This document shows positions 52,716-61,652 of a stretch of DNA of 64,000 bases, in pieces. Positions within the stretch are counted from its first letter, which is position 1. Every line of letters starts with the position of its first letter. This DNA is from Massilia sp. Root133 (lineage in GTDB: Bacteria; Pseudomonadota; Gammaproteobacteria; Burkholderiales; Burkholderiaceae_D), in contig NZ_LMEW01000035.1 in assembly GCF_001426525.1 (NCBI RefSeq), positions 490,363-554,362 on the forward strand, given 5' to 3'. The notes under the pieces were generated by a model. The model had not been told where the DNA came from. It did not search any database and saw nothing but the letters and a program-made list of their open reading frames with translations. The translations under genes were made by a program, and so were the position numbers.

Positions 52716-53969
52716 TTAGTGGAAGTGCTCGTTCCCCGCCGGCGTGTCTTCCGGCATTTCGGCATGGACGAGTTCGCCGCTCGGGTCGGCGAACAGCGGT
52801 GCGCCGCAGTCGTCGCAATACTCCGCGACATAGCGTTCGCCGATGCGCTTGACGTGCGTGATGCCGACCTCGTTCAGGTGCTTGACGATCTCGTCCAGCG
52901 GCGCGAGCGGGCGGTCGCCGCCGCCGGCCGGGCCTTCCATCGGCGTGCCCTCCTCGTCTTCCTGGCCGTACAGGGGCCAGACGATGCCGTAGACGACGTC
53001 CGGCGACTGGCGCAAGGTGAAGCCGACGCGGTATTCGTCGACCTGGCTGTCGTTGACTTCGTCACCGAAGCCGGCCACGACCGCGCGCAGGTCGTTCGGT
53101 TCGACTCCCAGCGTGTTGGTCAGGTAGTGGACGGCGGCGCGGATCGATACCGGCCGGATCAGTTTATCGGCCTCGCGGCACGCGACGTAATACGCTTCCG
53201 GCAGCAGCAGCTCGACGCCGCAGCCCGGCAGCAGGCGCGCGATGTTCGGACCGGCCTGGGCGCGCCATTGCTCGAGGCAGTTCTCGCGCTCGGCTTCGAA
53301 GTTGATGTGGTGCTGCGGTTCCTGCCAGCGGAACAGCGGGGCGCCCACCGGGGCCACGACGGCCGCGAGCAGGTAGCGCGTGTCGGCCAGGAATTGCGAC
53401 GTGTCCGGGCCGGGCGCGGCCGGCTTCACCGTCGAGCCCTTGTGGGCGGCGGCGGCGAGCTTGTGCGTCAGGGAATAGGTCTCGGCATGGGTGCGCGGCA
53501 GCTGGTCGATCGAGTACAAGGTCGGCGCGATGGCCACCTTCGTGTTGTCGGCCAGCAGGTGCGCGGAGAAGTGCGCCGTCAGCGTGGTCAGGATGTCGCC
53601 GGGGATCGTGCCGGACGCGATCGAGAAACGGGTCCAGGCCAGGATCGGCGCAGCCACGAGCAGCACCTGCCACGTGGCCTCGGTACCGTCCTTGGCCTGC
53701 TCGGTCATCGTCGAGGACTCGCTGACCGCCTCGACGCCGTCCATCAGCACGTCGTAGACCGCGAGGTCGCCCTTGAACAGGACGTTGAGGGCGGCGTCGA
53801 TGCTGTCCTGGTGGTTCGTCTTGAGCAGCTTCTGCAGCTGCGTGTCGAGGTTGCGTTCCCAGGTCCGTTCTTCAACGCGGCTGGCGGCCTGCACGATGGC
53901 GTTGCTGATGCTGATGAGACGCTGGCTTTCTGCCGAAAGTTTGGGTGAGTCTTTGGAAGGGCGACGCAT
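52716..53969 (-). CDS. DUF2863 family protein
   Basis: 417 residues from ATG 53969 (MRRPSKDSPKLSAESQRLIS); the open frame extends further up, but the added N-terminus is atypical. The family is found mainly in Burkholderiales and has no known function. Features: alpha-helical N-terminal half (NAIVQAASRVEERTWERNLD), RFSIASGTIP, a middle mixed region, and a C-terminal YCDDCGAPLFADPSGELVHAEMP with a Cys-x2-Cys that may bind metal. No signal peptide. Followed by a terminator, so monocistronic. Confidence 0.85.
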   Translation of the reverse strand: MRRPSKDSPKLSAESQRLISISNAIVQAASRVEERTWERNLDTQLQKLLKTNHQDSIDAALNVLFKGDLAVYDVLMDGVEAVSESSTMTEQAKDGTEATWQVLLVAAPILAWTRFSIASGTIPGDILTTLTAHFSAHLLADNTKVAIAPTLYSIDQLPRTHAETYSLTHKLAAAAHKGSTVKPAAPGPDTSQFLADTRYLLAAVVAPVGAPLFRWQEPQHHINFEAERENCLEQWRAQAGPNIARLLPGCGVELLLPEAYYVACREADKLIRPVSIRAAVHYLTNTLGVEPNDLRAVVAGFGDEVNDSQVDEYRVGFTLRQSPDVVYGIVWPLYGQEDEEGTPMEGPAGGGDRPLAPLDEIVKHLNEVGITHVKRIGERYVAEYCDDCGAPLFADPSGELVHAEMPEDTPAGNEHFH

Positions 53970-54141
53970 ACGCTTGAGGAGTCTCTTCAGTAAGGTGATT
54001 CGTATTCTTGGTTGACATCTCGGGTCATGATAAACCCTTATCCCCGACATTGTAGTTGATTCGCCCACACCCCAGTAACACGACGGCAAGATTGCCGGCG
54101 TCGCATTCCTGCCTCACCCCCGTATTTATTGGTCTTCGCGC

Positions 54142-54183
54142 TTGCTAAAAGTACTAATCAGAATCATAATGCGAATCGTTCTC
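54142..54183 (+). promoter_or_regulatory. Fur-box promoter of the siderophore receptor
   Basis: TTGCTA (54142-54147), 17-bp spacer, CATAAT (54165-54170). CATAATGCGAATCGTTCTC (54165-54183) matches 14 of 19 positions of the Fur consensus and covers the -10 and start site, giving iron repression. Confidence 0.78.
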
Positions 54184-54244
54184 ATTCATGTTCCTGCTAA
54201 CTACGGCGCAGCGAGACGCCCGGCAGGGCGCAATCCCCCACACC

Positions 54245-56545
54245 ATGACGACCAACAAAAACAACACCCGGAATTCCTTCATCACCAGCCGCAAGCATGC
54301 CCGCACGTTGCCGACCCCGGCACTGGCCATGCTCGCGTCGCTGGCGCTGCCCGCCGTTGCCCATGCCGGTCCGGACGTCACCCCGGATCCGACGATCCCG
54401 AGCGTCCAGGTGACGGGCGCCAACCAGCAGCCCACGTCGGCCAACACCAAATTCACCGCACCGCTGCTCGACACGCCGAAATCCGTCACGATCGTGCCGG
54501 CCGAGGTCATCGCGCAAACGGGCGCCACGTCGCTGACGGATGCGCTGCGCACCGTACCCGGCATCACCATCGGCGCGGCCGAAGGCGGCAACCCGGTCGG
54601 CGACAACATGTTCATCCGCGGCTACAACGCCCAGACGGACACGTACATCGACGGCATCCGCGACGCCGGTTCGCAGTCGCGCGAGATCTTCGCCGTGGAC
54701 CAGGTCGAAGTCGTGAAGGGCCCGAACTCGGCGCTGGGCGGCCGTTCGTCGGCCGGCGGCGGCGTCAACCTGATCACGAAGACGGCGCAGTCGTATGACT
54801 TCAACCATGCCAGCATCGGCCTCGGCACGGACAAATACCGCCGCGTCACGGGCGACTTCAACCGCAACATCGGCAGCAACAGCGCGTTCCGCCTGAACGT
54901 GATGGCGCACGAGAACGATGTGCCGGGCCGCGACGTCGTCGGCGGCAACCGCTACGGCGTGGCGCCGACCGTGACGTTCGGCCTGACCGGTCCCACGCGC
55001 GCCATCGTCAGCGTCTACCACCTGACCTCGCACGAGATTCCGGACACGGGCATCCCGTTCAACAACCCGGTCACGACCGGCACCAACGTGTCGAAGAACG
55101 GCAACGGCACCCCGTTCAACGTCGACCGTTCGACGTTCTACGGCCTCGCCAACCGCGACTTCCGCGACACGAAGAGCGACATCGCGACGATCGACCTGCG
55201 CCACGAACTGGCCAACGGCATCACGCTGCGCAACGTCACGCGCTACGGCAAGTCGAACAACGACTACGTATGGACCCAGCCGGACGATTCGAAGGGCAAC
55301 ACGGTCCTGTACGGCACCGTCTGGCGCCGCGCCAACACCCGCGCGACGGAGACCCGCACGGCGTCGAACGTGTCGAGCATCTCGGGCAAGTTCGACACGG
55401 CCGCCATCAAGCATGCGTACAACGCGGGCATCGAGTTCGACCGCGAGACGACCGACCGCGCCGCCTACGTCTTCACGCCGGGCACGAACAACCCGCTGAC
55501 GGGCACGTTCACCTGTCCGACGTCGGGCGCCGCCACGCTGTACAACTGCACGACGCTCGTCGACCCGAATCCGTACGATCCATGGGTCTATACCCGCGCC
55601 TTGTCGGGCGCGCTGACGCACGTGAACACGAAGACGAAGGCGGCCTACGCGTTCGACACGATCGAACTCAACCCGCAGTGGCAAGTGAATCTGGGCGCGC
55701 GCTACGACGACTTCCAGACCACGCTGAACACGCTGGCGACGTCGTCGACGGCGGCCGTGGCGGCGCACGTCGACAGCACCTTCTGGAGCTGGCAGACGGG
55801 CCTCGTCTACAAGCCGGCGTCGAACGGCAGCATCTACCTGGCGTACGCGACGTCGGCGACCCCGCCGGGCAATGACGGCGGCGACGGCCTGGACGCGCTG
55901 ACGGTGGCCGTGCAGAACCTGCAGCCCCAGCGCAGCAAGAACTTCGAGCTGGGCACCAAGTGGGACGTGATGCCGGGCGGGCGCCTGTCGCTGACGGCGG
56001 CCGTCTTCAAGAGCACGATGAACAATGCCCGCGTGACGGCGCCGGACGGCACGACGCAGAACGTCGGCCGCAAGGAGATCAGGGGCGTCGAGCTGGGCTT
56101 CTCGGGCAAGCTGTCGTCGCAGTGGAGCGTGTTCGGCGGCTACACGTACCTGGACGCGGAAATCGCGGACAACGGCTACCTGAACGTCGGCACGACCGCG
56201 CAACCCGTGTACGTGGCCTCGCCGTACAGCGGCAACCGCTTCCCGACGACGCCGAAGCACTCGGCCTCGCTGTGGACGACGTATGCGGTCACGAAGGCGC
56301 TGACGTTCGGCATGGGCCTGAACTCGATGTCCATGGTGTACGCGAACGTCAACAACAACAAGTGGGCGCCGGGCTATACCCGCTTCGACGCGATGGCCAG
56401 CTATGCGCTGAACAAGGACGTCAGCCTGCAGCTGAACGTGCAGAACCTGACCGACAAGCTGTACTTCGACAAGGTCTCGTCGCCGCACTACGCGGGCGTG
56501 GGTCCGGGCCGCTCGGCCACCCTGTCGGCCAACGTCAAGTTCTAG
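54245..56545 (+). CDS. TonB-dependent siderophore receptor (Fiu-like)
   Basis: 766 residues from ATG 54245; an upstream ATG at 54188 in frame lies next to the Fur box. Signal peptide to about AVAHA39. Plug domain with DTPKSVTIVPAEVIAQTGA, FIRGYNAQTDTYIDGIRD and VEVVKGPNSALGGRSSAGG; barrel ends RSATLSANVKF. The following PKHD hydroxylase gene is the usual partner of Fiu/PiuA-type receptors for catecholate siderophores. Energised by TonB and repressed by Fe-Fur. Confidence 0.9.
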   Translation: MTTNKNNTRNSFITSRKHARTLPTPALAMLASLALPAVAHAGPDVTPDPTIPSVQVTGANQQPTSANTKFTAPLLDTPKSVTIVPAEVIAQTGATSLTDALRTVPGITIGAAEGGNPVGDNMFIRGYNAQTDTYIDGIRDAGSQSREIFAVDQVEVVKGPNSALGGRSSAGGGVNLITKTAQSYDFNHASIGLGTDKYRRVTGDFNRNIGSNSAFRLNVMAHENDVPGRDVVGGNRYGVAPTVTFGLTGPTRAIVSVYHLTSHEIPDTGIPFNNPVTTGTNVSKNGNGTPFNVDRSTFYGLANRDFRDTKSDIATIDLRHELANGITLRNVTRYGKSNNDYVWTQPDDSKGNTVLYGTVWRRANTRATETRTASNVSSISGKFDTAAIKHAYNAGIEFDRETTDRAAYVFTPGTNNPLTGTFTCPTSGAATLYNCTTLVDPNPYDPWVYTRALSGALTHVNTKTKAAYAFDTIELNPQWQVNLGARYDDFQTTLNTLATSSTAAVAAHVDSTFWSWQTGLVYKPASNGSIYLAYATSATPPGNDGGDGLDALTVAVQNLQPQRSKNFELGTKWDVMPGGRLSLTAAVFKSTMNNARVTAPDGTTQNVGRKEIRGVELGFSGKLSSQWSVFGGYTYLDAEIADNGYLNVGTTAQPVYVASPYSGNRFPTTPKHSASLWTTYAVTKALTFGMGLNSMSMVYANVNNNKWAPGYTRFDAMASYALNKDVSLQLNVQNLTDKLYFDKVSSPHYAGVGPGRSATLSANVKF

Positions 56546-56547
56546 TC

Positions 56548-57225
56548 ATGATGCTCCATATTCCAGGCGTGCTGACCGAGGACCAGGTGAAGGCCATGCG
56601 CGCGCGCCTGGATGCGACGGACTGGATCGACGGCCGCGCGAGCGTCGGGAGCCAGGGCGCGCAGGTCAAGCGCAACCGCCAGCTGGCGGAGGGTTCGCCG
56701 CTCGCGCTGGAGCTGGGCCAGATCGTGAGCGCCGCGCTGATGGCGAACCCGCTGTTTTTCTCGGCGGTGCTGCCGTTGCGCATCCTGCCGCCGTTCTTCA
56801 ACAGCTATGCGGGCGGCGAGCACTACGGCCTGCACATCGACGGCGCCATCCGCGCGCAGCGGGGCGGGTCGCCCGTCCGCTCGGACGTGTCGTGCACCGT
56901 GTTCCTGAGCGATCCGGACGACTACGAGGGCGGCGAGCTGACGGTCGTCGACACGTACGGCACGCACGAGGTGAAGCTGCCGGCGGGCGATGCGATCGTC
57001 TATCCATCGTCCAGCGTGCACGAGGTGAAGCCGGTGACGCGCGGCGAGCGCGTGGCGTCGTTCCTGTGGGTGCAGAGCATGGTGCGCGACGACTGGAAAC
57101 GGGCGATGCTGCTGGAGCTGGACACCAACATCCAGGCCTTGCGCGCGAAGCATGGCGATGGCGCGGAGATGGTGGCGCTGACGGGGCATTATCACAACCT
57201 GTTGAGGATGTGGGCGGAGACATAG
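56548..57225 (+). CDS. ybiX: PKHD-type Fe(II)/2-oxoglutarate hydroxylase (PiuC/YbiX)
   Basis: 225 residues, identical in length to E. coli YbiX. 2-Oxoglutarate-dependent dioxygenase with iron ligands His-x-Asp in HYGLHIDGA and a distal His in YPSSSVHEV, and Arg in RGERVASFLWVQS for 2-oxoglutarate. 2 bp after the receptor gene, so co-transcribed under Fur. Proposed to modify the imported siderophore; its exact reaction is not established. Confidence 0.93.
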   Translation: MMLHIPGVLTEDQVKAMRARLDATDWIDGRASVGSQGAQVKRNRQLAEGSPLALELGQIVSAALMANPLFFSAVLPLRILPPFFNSYAGGEHYGLHIDGAIRAQRGGSPVRSDVSCTVFLSDPDDYEGGELTVVDTYGTHEVKLPAGDAIVYPSSSVHEVKPVTRGERVASFLWVQSMVRDDWKRAMLLELDTNIQALRAKHGDGAEMVALTGHYHNLLRMWAET

Positions 57226-57331
57226 GGGTCAGACCCCGGTGTTGATGGTTGGGGTCTGACCCCGGTGTTCTGACGCGGTGCCACTTAGCACCGGGGTCAG
57301 AGCCCTAAAAGAAACACCGGGCTCTGACCCC
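57225..57331. repeat. cluster of four GGGGTCAGAC/GCCC-type repeats
   Basis: GGGGTCAGACCCCGG (57225-57239), GGGGTCTGACCCCGG (57251-57265), CCGGGGTCAGAGCCC (57291-57305) and CCGGGCTCTGACCCC (57317-57331), alternating in orientation. It fills the gap between ybiX and acnA, whose genes converge, and the first copy touches the ybiX stop. Hairpins formed here may end transcription from both sides. Confidence 0.88.
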
Positions 57332-57348
57332 TGCGATGACCCCTAGGC

Positions 57349-60057
57349 TTAGGCAGCGAGAAGCTGACGCAGCACGAACGGCAGGATGCCGCCATGCTTG
57401 TAGTAATCCACTTCGATCGGCGTATCGATGCGCAGCAGGACCGAGGTCTCTTTCGTCGAGCCGTCGGCGCGGTGGATCACGAGGGTCGCCTGCATCTGCG
57501 GACGGATCTCGCCTTCCAGGCCCTTCAGGTCATAGGTCTCGTTGCCGGTGATGCCCAGGGTGTCGACGCTGTCGTCGCCCAGGAATTGCAGCGGCAGCAC
57601 GCCCATGCCGACCAGGTTCGAACGGTGGATGCGCTCGAACGAACGGGCGATCACGGCCTTCACGCCCAGCAGCTGGGTGCCTTTGGCTGCCCAGTCGCGC
57701 GACGAGCCGGTGCCGTATTCCTCGCCCGCGAAGATCATCGTCGGGGTGCCTTCCGCGATGTACTTCATGGCCGCGTCGTAGATCGACAGCTGTTCGCCGC
57801 TCGGTTGGTGGATCGTGATGCCGCCTTCGACCGCGGAACCGTCGGCCTTCGGCGGGATCATCCTGTTCTTGATGCGCACGTTCGCGAACGTACCGCGCAT
57901 CATGATCTCGTGGTTGCCGCGGCGCGAGCCGTACGAGTTGAAGTCGGCCTTGATGACGCCGTGGTCCTTCAGCCATTTACCGGCCGGACCGTCTTCCTTG
58001 ATCGAACCGGCCGGGGAGATGTGGTCGGTGGTGATCGAGTCGCCGAACACGCCCAGCGCGCGCGCATTGGCGATGCCGGCGGCGGCCGCTTTCGGGGTCA
58101 TCTCGAAGTCGCCGAAGAACGGCGGCTCGGCGATGTAGGTCGACTCCGGCCAGTCGTAGACCTGGCCCGACACCGACGACACGGCTTCCCACAGCGCGCC
58201 CGGGTTGCCCTTGACGTCCGCGTAGTTGGCCTTGAAGACCTCCGAGTTCATCGCGAGCTTCATCAGGTCGTGGATTTCCTGCGAGGTCGGCCAGATGTCG
58301 CCCAGGTAGACGTCGACGCCGTCCGCACCCTTGCCGACCGGTTCCGTCATCAGGTCGCGCATGACGTTGCCGGCGATCGCATAGGCGACGACCAGCGGCG
58401 GCGAGGCCAGGAAGTTGGAGCGGATGTTCGGGTGGATGCGCGCTTCGAAGTTGCGGTTGCCCGACAGGACGGCGGCGGCGATGATGTCGTTCGACGTGAT
58501 CGCGGCGTTCAGTTCCGGGGTCAGGTCGCCGGCGTTGCCGATGCAGGTGGTGCAGCCGTAGGCGGTCAGGCCGAAGCCCAGTTGCGTCAGGTACGGCAGC
58601 AGGCCGGCCGCTTTCAGGTAGTTGGTGACGACGCGCGAGCCCGGGGCCAGCGACGACTTGATGTGCGGCGCGACGGTCAGGCCCTTCTCGACGGCCTTCT
58701 TGGCCAGCAGGCCCGCGGCCAGCATCACGCTCGGGTTCGACGTGTTGGTGCACGACGTGATCGCGGCGATCAGCACGTCGCCGTTCTTCACGCGCACGCC
58801 GTTGGTCGTCTCGTAGACCTTCGACAGGTCTTCCGGCGACTTGTTGAAGCCGTTTTCGCTCGTCGGCTTGGAGAACAGCTCGGTGAAGTTGTGCTTCACG
58901 TTGCCCAGTTCGATGCGGTCCTGCGGACGCTTCGGACCGGCGAGCGACGGGGTGACGGTCGACAGGTCCAGGTGCAGCACGCGGGTGTAGTCGATCTCGC
59001 CGTCCTTCGGGATGCCGAACAGTTGCTGGGCCTTGAAGTAGTTTTCGAAGGCGGCCAGCTCTTCTTCCGTGCGGCCGGTGCCGCGGAAGTAGTCGACGGT
59101 CTTGTCGTCGACCGGGAAGAAGCCCATCGTCGCGCCGTATTCCGGTGCCATGTTGCCGATGGTGGCGCGGTCAGTGGTCGACAGCGAGGCCGTGCCTTCG
59201 CCGAAGAATTCCACGAACTTGCCGACGACCTTCTCTTTACGCAGCATCTCGGTGATGGTCAGCACCAGGTCGGTCGCGGTGCAGCCTTCGCGCAGCGTGC
59301 CCGTCAGGTTGACGCCGATGACGTCCGGGGTCAGGAAGTAGACCGGCTGGCCCAGCATGCCGGCTTCCGCCTCGATGCCGCCCACACCCCAGCCCACGAC
59401 GCCGACGCCGTTGATCATGGTGGTGTGCGAGTCCGTGCCGACCAGGGTGTCCGGGTAGTACATCGAACCGTTCTTCATCACGCCGCGGGCGAGGTATTCC
59501 AGGTTGACCTGGTGGACGATGCCGAAGCCCGGCGGCACGACGCCGAACGTGTCGAACGCCTGCATGCCCCACTTCATGAACTGGTAGCGCTCGTTATTGC
59601 GCTGGAACTCGATCTTCATGTTCAGGTCGAGCGCGTCCGGGGTACGGAAGTGGTCGATGGTGACCGAGTGGTCGACGACCAGGTCCACCGGGACGAGCGG
59701 CTCGATCTTCTTCGGATCGGCGCCGGTCTTGGCGGCCACGTTGCGCATCGCGGCCAGGTCGGCCAGCAGCGGCACGCCGGTGAAGTCCTGCAGGACGACG
59801 CGGGCGACGACGAACGGGATCTCTTCGGTGCGGGCGGCGGTCGGGCTCCAGTTCGCCAGCTGGCGGACGTGCTCTTCGGTCACCTTCTTGCCGTCGCAGT
59901 TGCGCAGCACGGATTCGAGGACGATACGGATCGACACCGGCAGGCGTGACAGGTTCACGCCCAGCGATTCGGCCAGGGCCGGCAGCGAGTGGAACTGGCC
60001 GGTCTGTCCGCCCGCGAGCGGGAATTCCTTCAGCGTATTCAACGTGTTCTGAGACAT
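57349..60057 (-). CDS. acnA: aconitate hydratase A
   Basis: TCA enzyme converting citrate to isocitrate, 902 residues. The [4Fe-4S] cysteines are in ITSCTNTSNPSVM and YGCTTCIGNAGDL; DLVVDHSV, LVGTDSHTTMINGVGV, and the C-terminal swivel domain with YGTGSSRDWAAKG are complete. ATG 60057 has AAGGAGAA upstream; the in-frame ATG at 60099 is less likely. First of the TCA cluster genes on the minus strand by position but last in transcription order. AcnA-type (IRP-like), the stress-resistant form in many bacteria. Confidence 0.96.
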   Translation of the reverse strand: MSQNTLNTLKEFPLAGGQTGQFHSLPALAESLGVNLSRLPVSIRIVLESVLRNCDGKKVTEEHVRQLANWSPTAARTEEIPFVVARVVLQDFTGVPLLADLAAMRNVAAKTGADPKKIEPLVPVDLVVDHSVTIDHFRTPDALDLNMKIEFQRNNERYQFMKWGMQAFDTFGVVPPGFGIVHQVNLEYLARGVMKNGSMYYPDTLVGTDSHTTMINGVGVVGWGVGGIEAEAGMLGQPVYFLTPDVIGVNLTGTLREGCTATDLVLTITEMLRKEKVVGKFVEFFGEGTASLSTTDRATIGNMAPEYGATMGFFPVDDKTVDYFRGTGRTEEELAAFENYFKAQQLFGIPKDGEIDYTRVLHLDLSTVTPSLAGPKRPQDRIELGNVKHNFTELFSKPTSENGFNKSPEDLSKVYETTNGVRVKNGDVLIAAITSCTNTSNPSVMLAAGLLAKKAVEKGLTVAPHIKSSLAPGSRVVTNYLKAAGLLPYLTQLGFGLTAYGCTTCIGNAGDLTPELNAAITSNDIIAAAVLSGNRNFEARIHPNIRSNFLASPPLVVAYAIAGNVMRDLMTEPVGKGADGVDVYLGDIWPTSQEIHDLMKLAMNSEVFKANYADVKGNPGALWEAVSSVSGQVYDWPESTYIAEPPFFGDFEMTPKAAAAGIANARALGVFGDSITTDHISPAGSIKEDGPAGKWLKDHGVIKADFNSYGSRRGNHEIMMRGTFANVRIKNRMIPPKADGSAVEGGITIHQPSGEQLSIYDAAMKYIAEGTPTMIFAGEEYGTGSSRDWAAKGTQLLGVKAVIARSFERIHRSNLVGMGVLPLQFLGDDSVDTLGITGNETYDLKGLEGEIRPQMQATLVIHRADGSTKETSVLLRIDTPIEVDYYKHGGILPFVLRQLLAA

Positions 60058-60099
60058 TAACTTCTCCTTTGTGGGGATGTTGTTGTTACCTGCAATCAA

Positions 60100-60612
60100 T
60101 CAGCTTTTCGGTTCGGCCGGTGCCGAGGCCACGACCGGCGGCTTGGCCTGCTCCGCGTCCTTGCATTCGTTGGCCAGCTGGCGGCTCTGCTTCGAATCGA
60201 GCAGGATGCCCTTCGACGGGATGCCGATCCAGACCAGGCCCAGTTTCGCGTTCTCGTAGCGCTGCGCGCCCGTGGTCGTGCCCACCTTGTCCATGCGGCG
60301 CAGGTGGTTCTTCCAGCGCAGCGCGATGTGGCTGTCGTCCATCAGGTTGCGGTAGATGGTGACCTTGTTGTTCAACTCGCAAGAGTATTCGGCCATCGTC
60401 GTGTCGGTAACGTCCGGTTCGGGCTCGTTGTCGACGACTTCTTGCTTAGTGTCCTCTTTTTTCGCCTTTTTATGCTTGGAGGATTTTGCCTTTTGTTTCA
60501 GGACTTTGGTCGCTTTGGGATGGGTTTCGGCGGCAGTCGCCGTTGCGCAAAGACCGGCGGCCGCGAGCGCAAAGGCACAGGCGGCTGCGATTTGATTCAG
60601 AGTGATGGCCAT
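60100..60612 (-). CDS. secreted MliC-like (lysozyme-inhibitor fold) small protein
   Basis: 170 residues: signal peptide (to about ATATA28), a Lys-rich linker (KVLKQKAKSSKHKKAKKED) and a C-terminal domain with two Cys (YSCELNNKV and NECKD) and TGAQRYENAKLGLVWIG. The spacing resembles the SGA.RY...W.KG plan of MliC/PliC C-type lysozyme inhibitors, an assignment from memory and only suggestive. Its ATG overlaps the stop of the citE-like gene by one base (TGATG), so it is co-translated within a TCA operon, an odd place for it. Confidence 0.7.
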   Translation of the reverse strand: MAITLNQIAAACAFALAAAGLCATATAAETHPKATKVLKQKAKSSKHKKAKKEDTKQEVVDNEPEPDVTDTTMAEYSCELNNKVTIYRNLMDDSHIALRWKNHLRRMDKVGTTTGAQRYENAKLGLVWIGIPSKGILLDSKQSRQLANECKDAEQAKPPVVASAPAEPKS

Positions 60613-61601
60613 CAGATGGATTCCGGTTGATTGACGAGTGCCGCCGCGGCATCCGGCAGCGCAAGGCCGGCCAGCTTCGCGCGCTGCAACACCGTCCAAT
60701 AATATCGGTAGCTGGCGCGGTCGTGCAAGCGGCCACCGTGGGCAATCGGACCCCAGTCCTTCGCCATGGCCGCCGTCAGGATGCTCGTCGCGTCGTTCAC
60801 CTCCGCGAGGCGCGGCGTGAATGCCTTGACGATCGGCTTGATCTGGTCGGGGTGGATGCTCCACATGCGCGTAAAGCCGAATTCGGCGGCGGCGCGCTGG
60901 GCGTCGTTGGCGACCACGGCGCTGTCCTTGATCTCGGTCGTCACATTATGCGAAGGGACTTTGTCATGCGCATGACATGCCGCAACCATCTCCAGCTTCG
61001 CGCGGACGACGAGGGGATGGGTAAATTGACCCGGCGTACGCATCGCGGCGGCCGGTACCGCGCCATAGTGGGCCGAGACGAAGTCCATGATGCCGAACGA
61101 CAGGCTTTCGACCTGGGGCAGGGCGGCGATCGCGTACACGTCGTGCAGGGCGCCGTGCGTTTCGATCAGGACGTGCAGCGGCAGGAAGTCGCGGCCGGCG
61201 CGTGCAGCGGCCTGGTTGACGAGATCTTGCGCGCGCACCACGTCTTCCAGGCTGTTCGGCTTGGGCAGCACGACGTAGGCGAGGCGCTTGCCGGCGGCGC
61301 CGACGATGATCTCGACGTCCTGCGCGAAGTGGGGACTCCCGACGTCGTGCAGGCGGGCGCCGATGCGGTTGTAGCGGTTGTCGTCGCTGTTGATGAGCGC
61401 TGCGACGAGCTCGGCGTGGGCGCGCTCGCTACCGGCGCTGGCGCCGTCTTCGCAGTCGAAGGTGATGTCGAAAATGGGACCAAGCTCTTGTTGCAAGGCC
61501 ATCGATTTGCGCATCAGCTTCTCGCTGCCGGCATAGTGGTCGCAGGCAGGGAGCAGCAGCGGCTGGCGTTGGCCCTGGAATAAAACCTCGGAAGGATGCA
61601 T
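60612..61601 (-). CDS. CitE-like HpcH/HpaI aldolase family protein
   Basis: 329 residues, TIM-barrel C-C lyase family. GPIFDITFDCEDGASAGSE and VLPKPNSLEDV, LIETHGALHDVYAI (metal Glu) and WSIHPDQIKPI match CitE-like/malyl-CoA-type proteins. No citD or citF is nearby, so it is not part of a citrate lyase complex. Stand-alone members cleave or hydrolyse malyl-, citramalyl- or similar CoA esters. Placed between mdh and acnA, a malyl-CoA or citrate-related role is plausible but not shown. Confidence 0.83.
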   Translation of the reverse strand: MHPSEVLFQGQRQPLLLPACDHYAGSEKLMRKSMALQQELGPIFDITFDCEDGASAGSERAHAELVAALINSDDNRYNRIGARLHDVGSPHFAQDVEIIVGAAGKRLAYVVLPKPNSLEDVVRAQDLVNQAAARAGRDFLPLHVLIETHGALHDVYAIAALPQVESLSFGIMDFVSAHYGAVPAAAMRTPGQFTHPLVVRAKLEMVAACHAHDKVPSHNVTTEIKDSAVVANDAQRAAAEFGFTRMWSIHPDQIKPIVKAFTPRLAEVNDATSILTAAMAKDWGPIAHGGRLHDRASYRYYWTVLQRAKLAGLALPDAAAALVNQPESI

Positions 61602-61611
61602 GGTGGTTCCG

Positions 61612-61645
61612 AAAAAAACGGCGGCGCGTCGATGCGCGCCGCCGT
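61612..61645 (-). terminator. intrinsic terminator after mdh
   Basis: Minus strand ACGGCGGCGCG/CGCGCCGCCGT, an 11-bp stem with a 6-nt loop, followed by seven T residues. It separates mdh from the citE-like gene, though read-through may connect them. Confidence 0.92.
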
Positions 61646-61652
61646 TGTGGAA

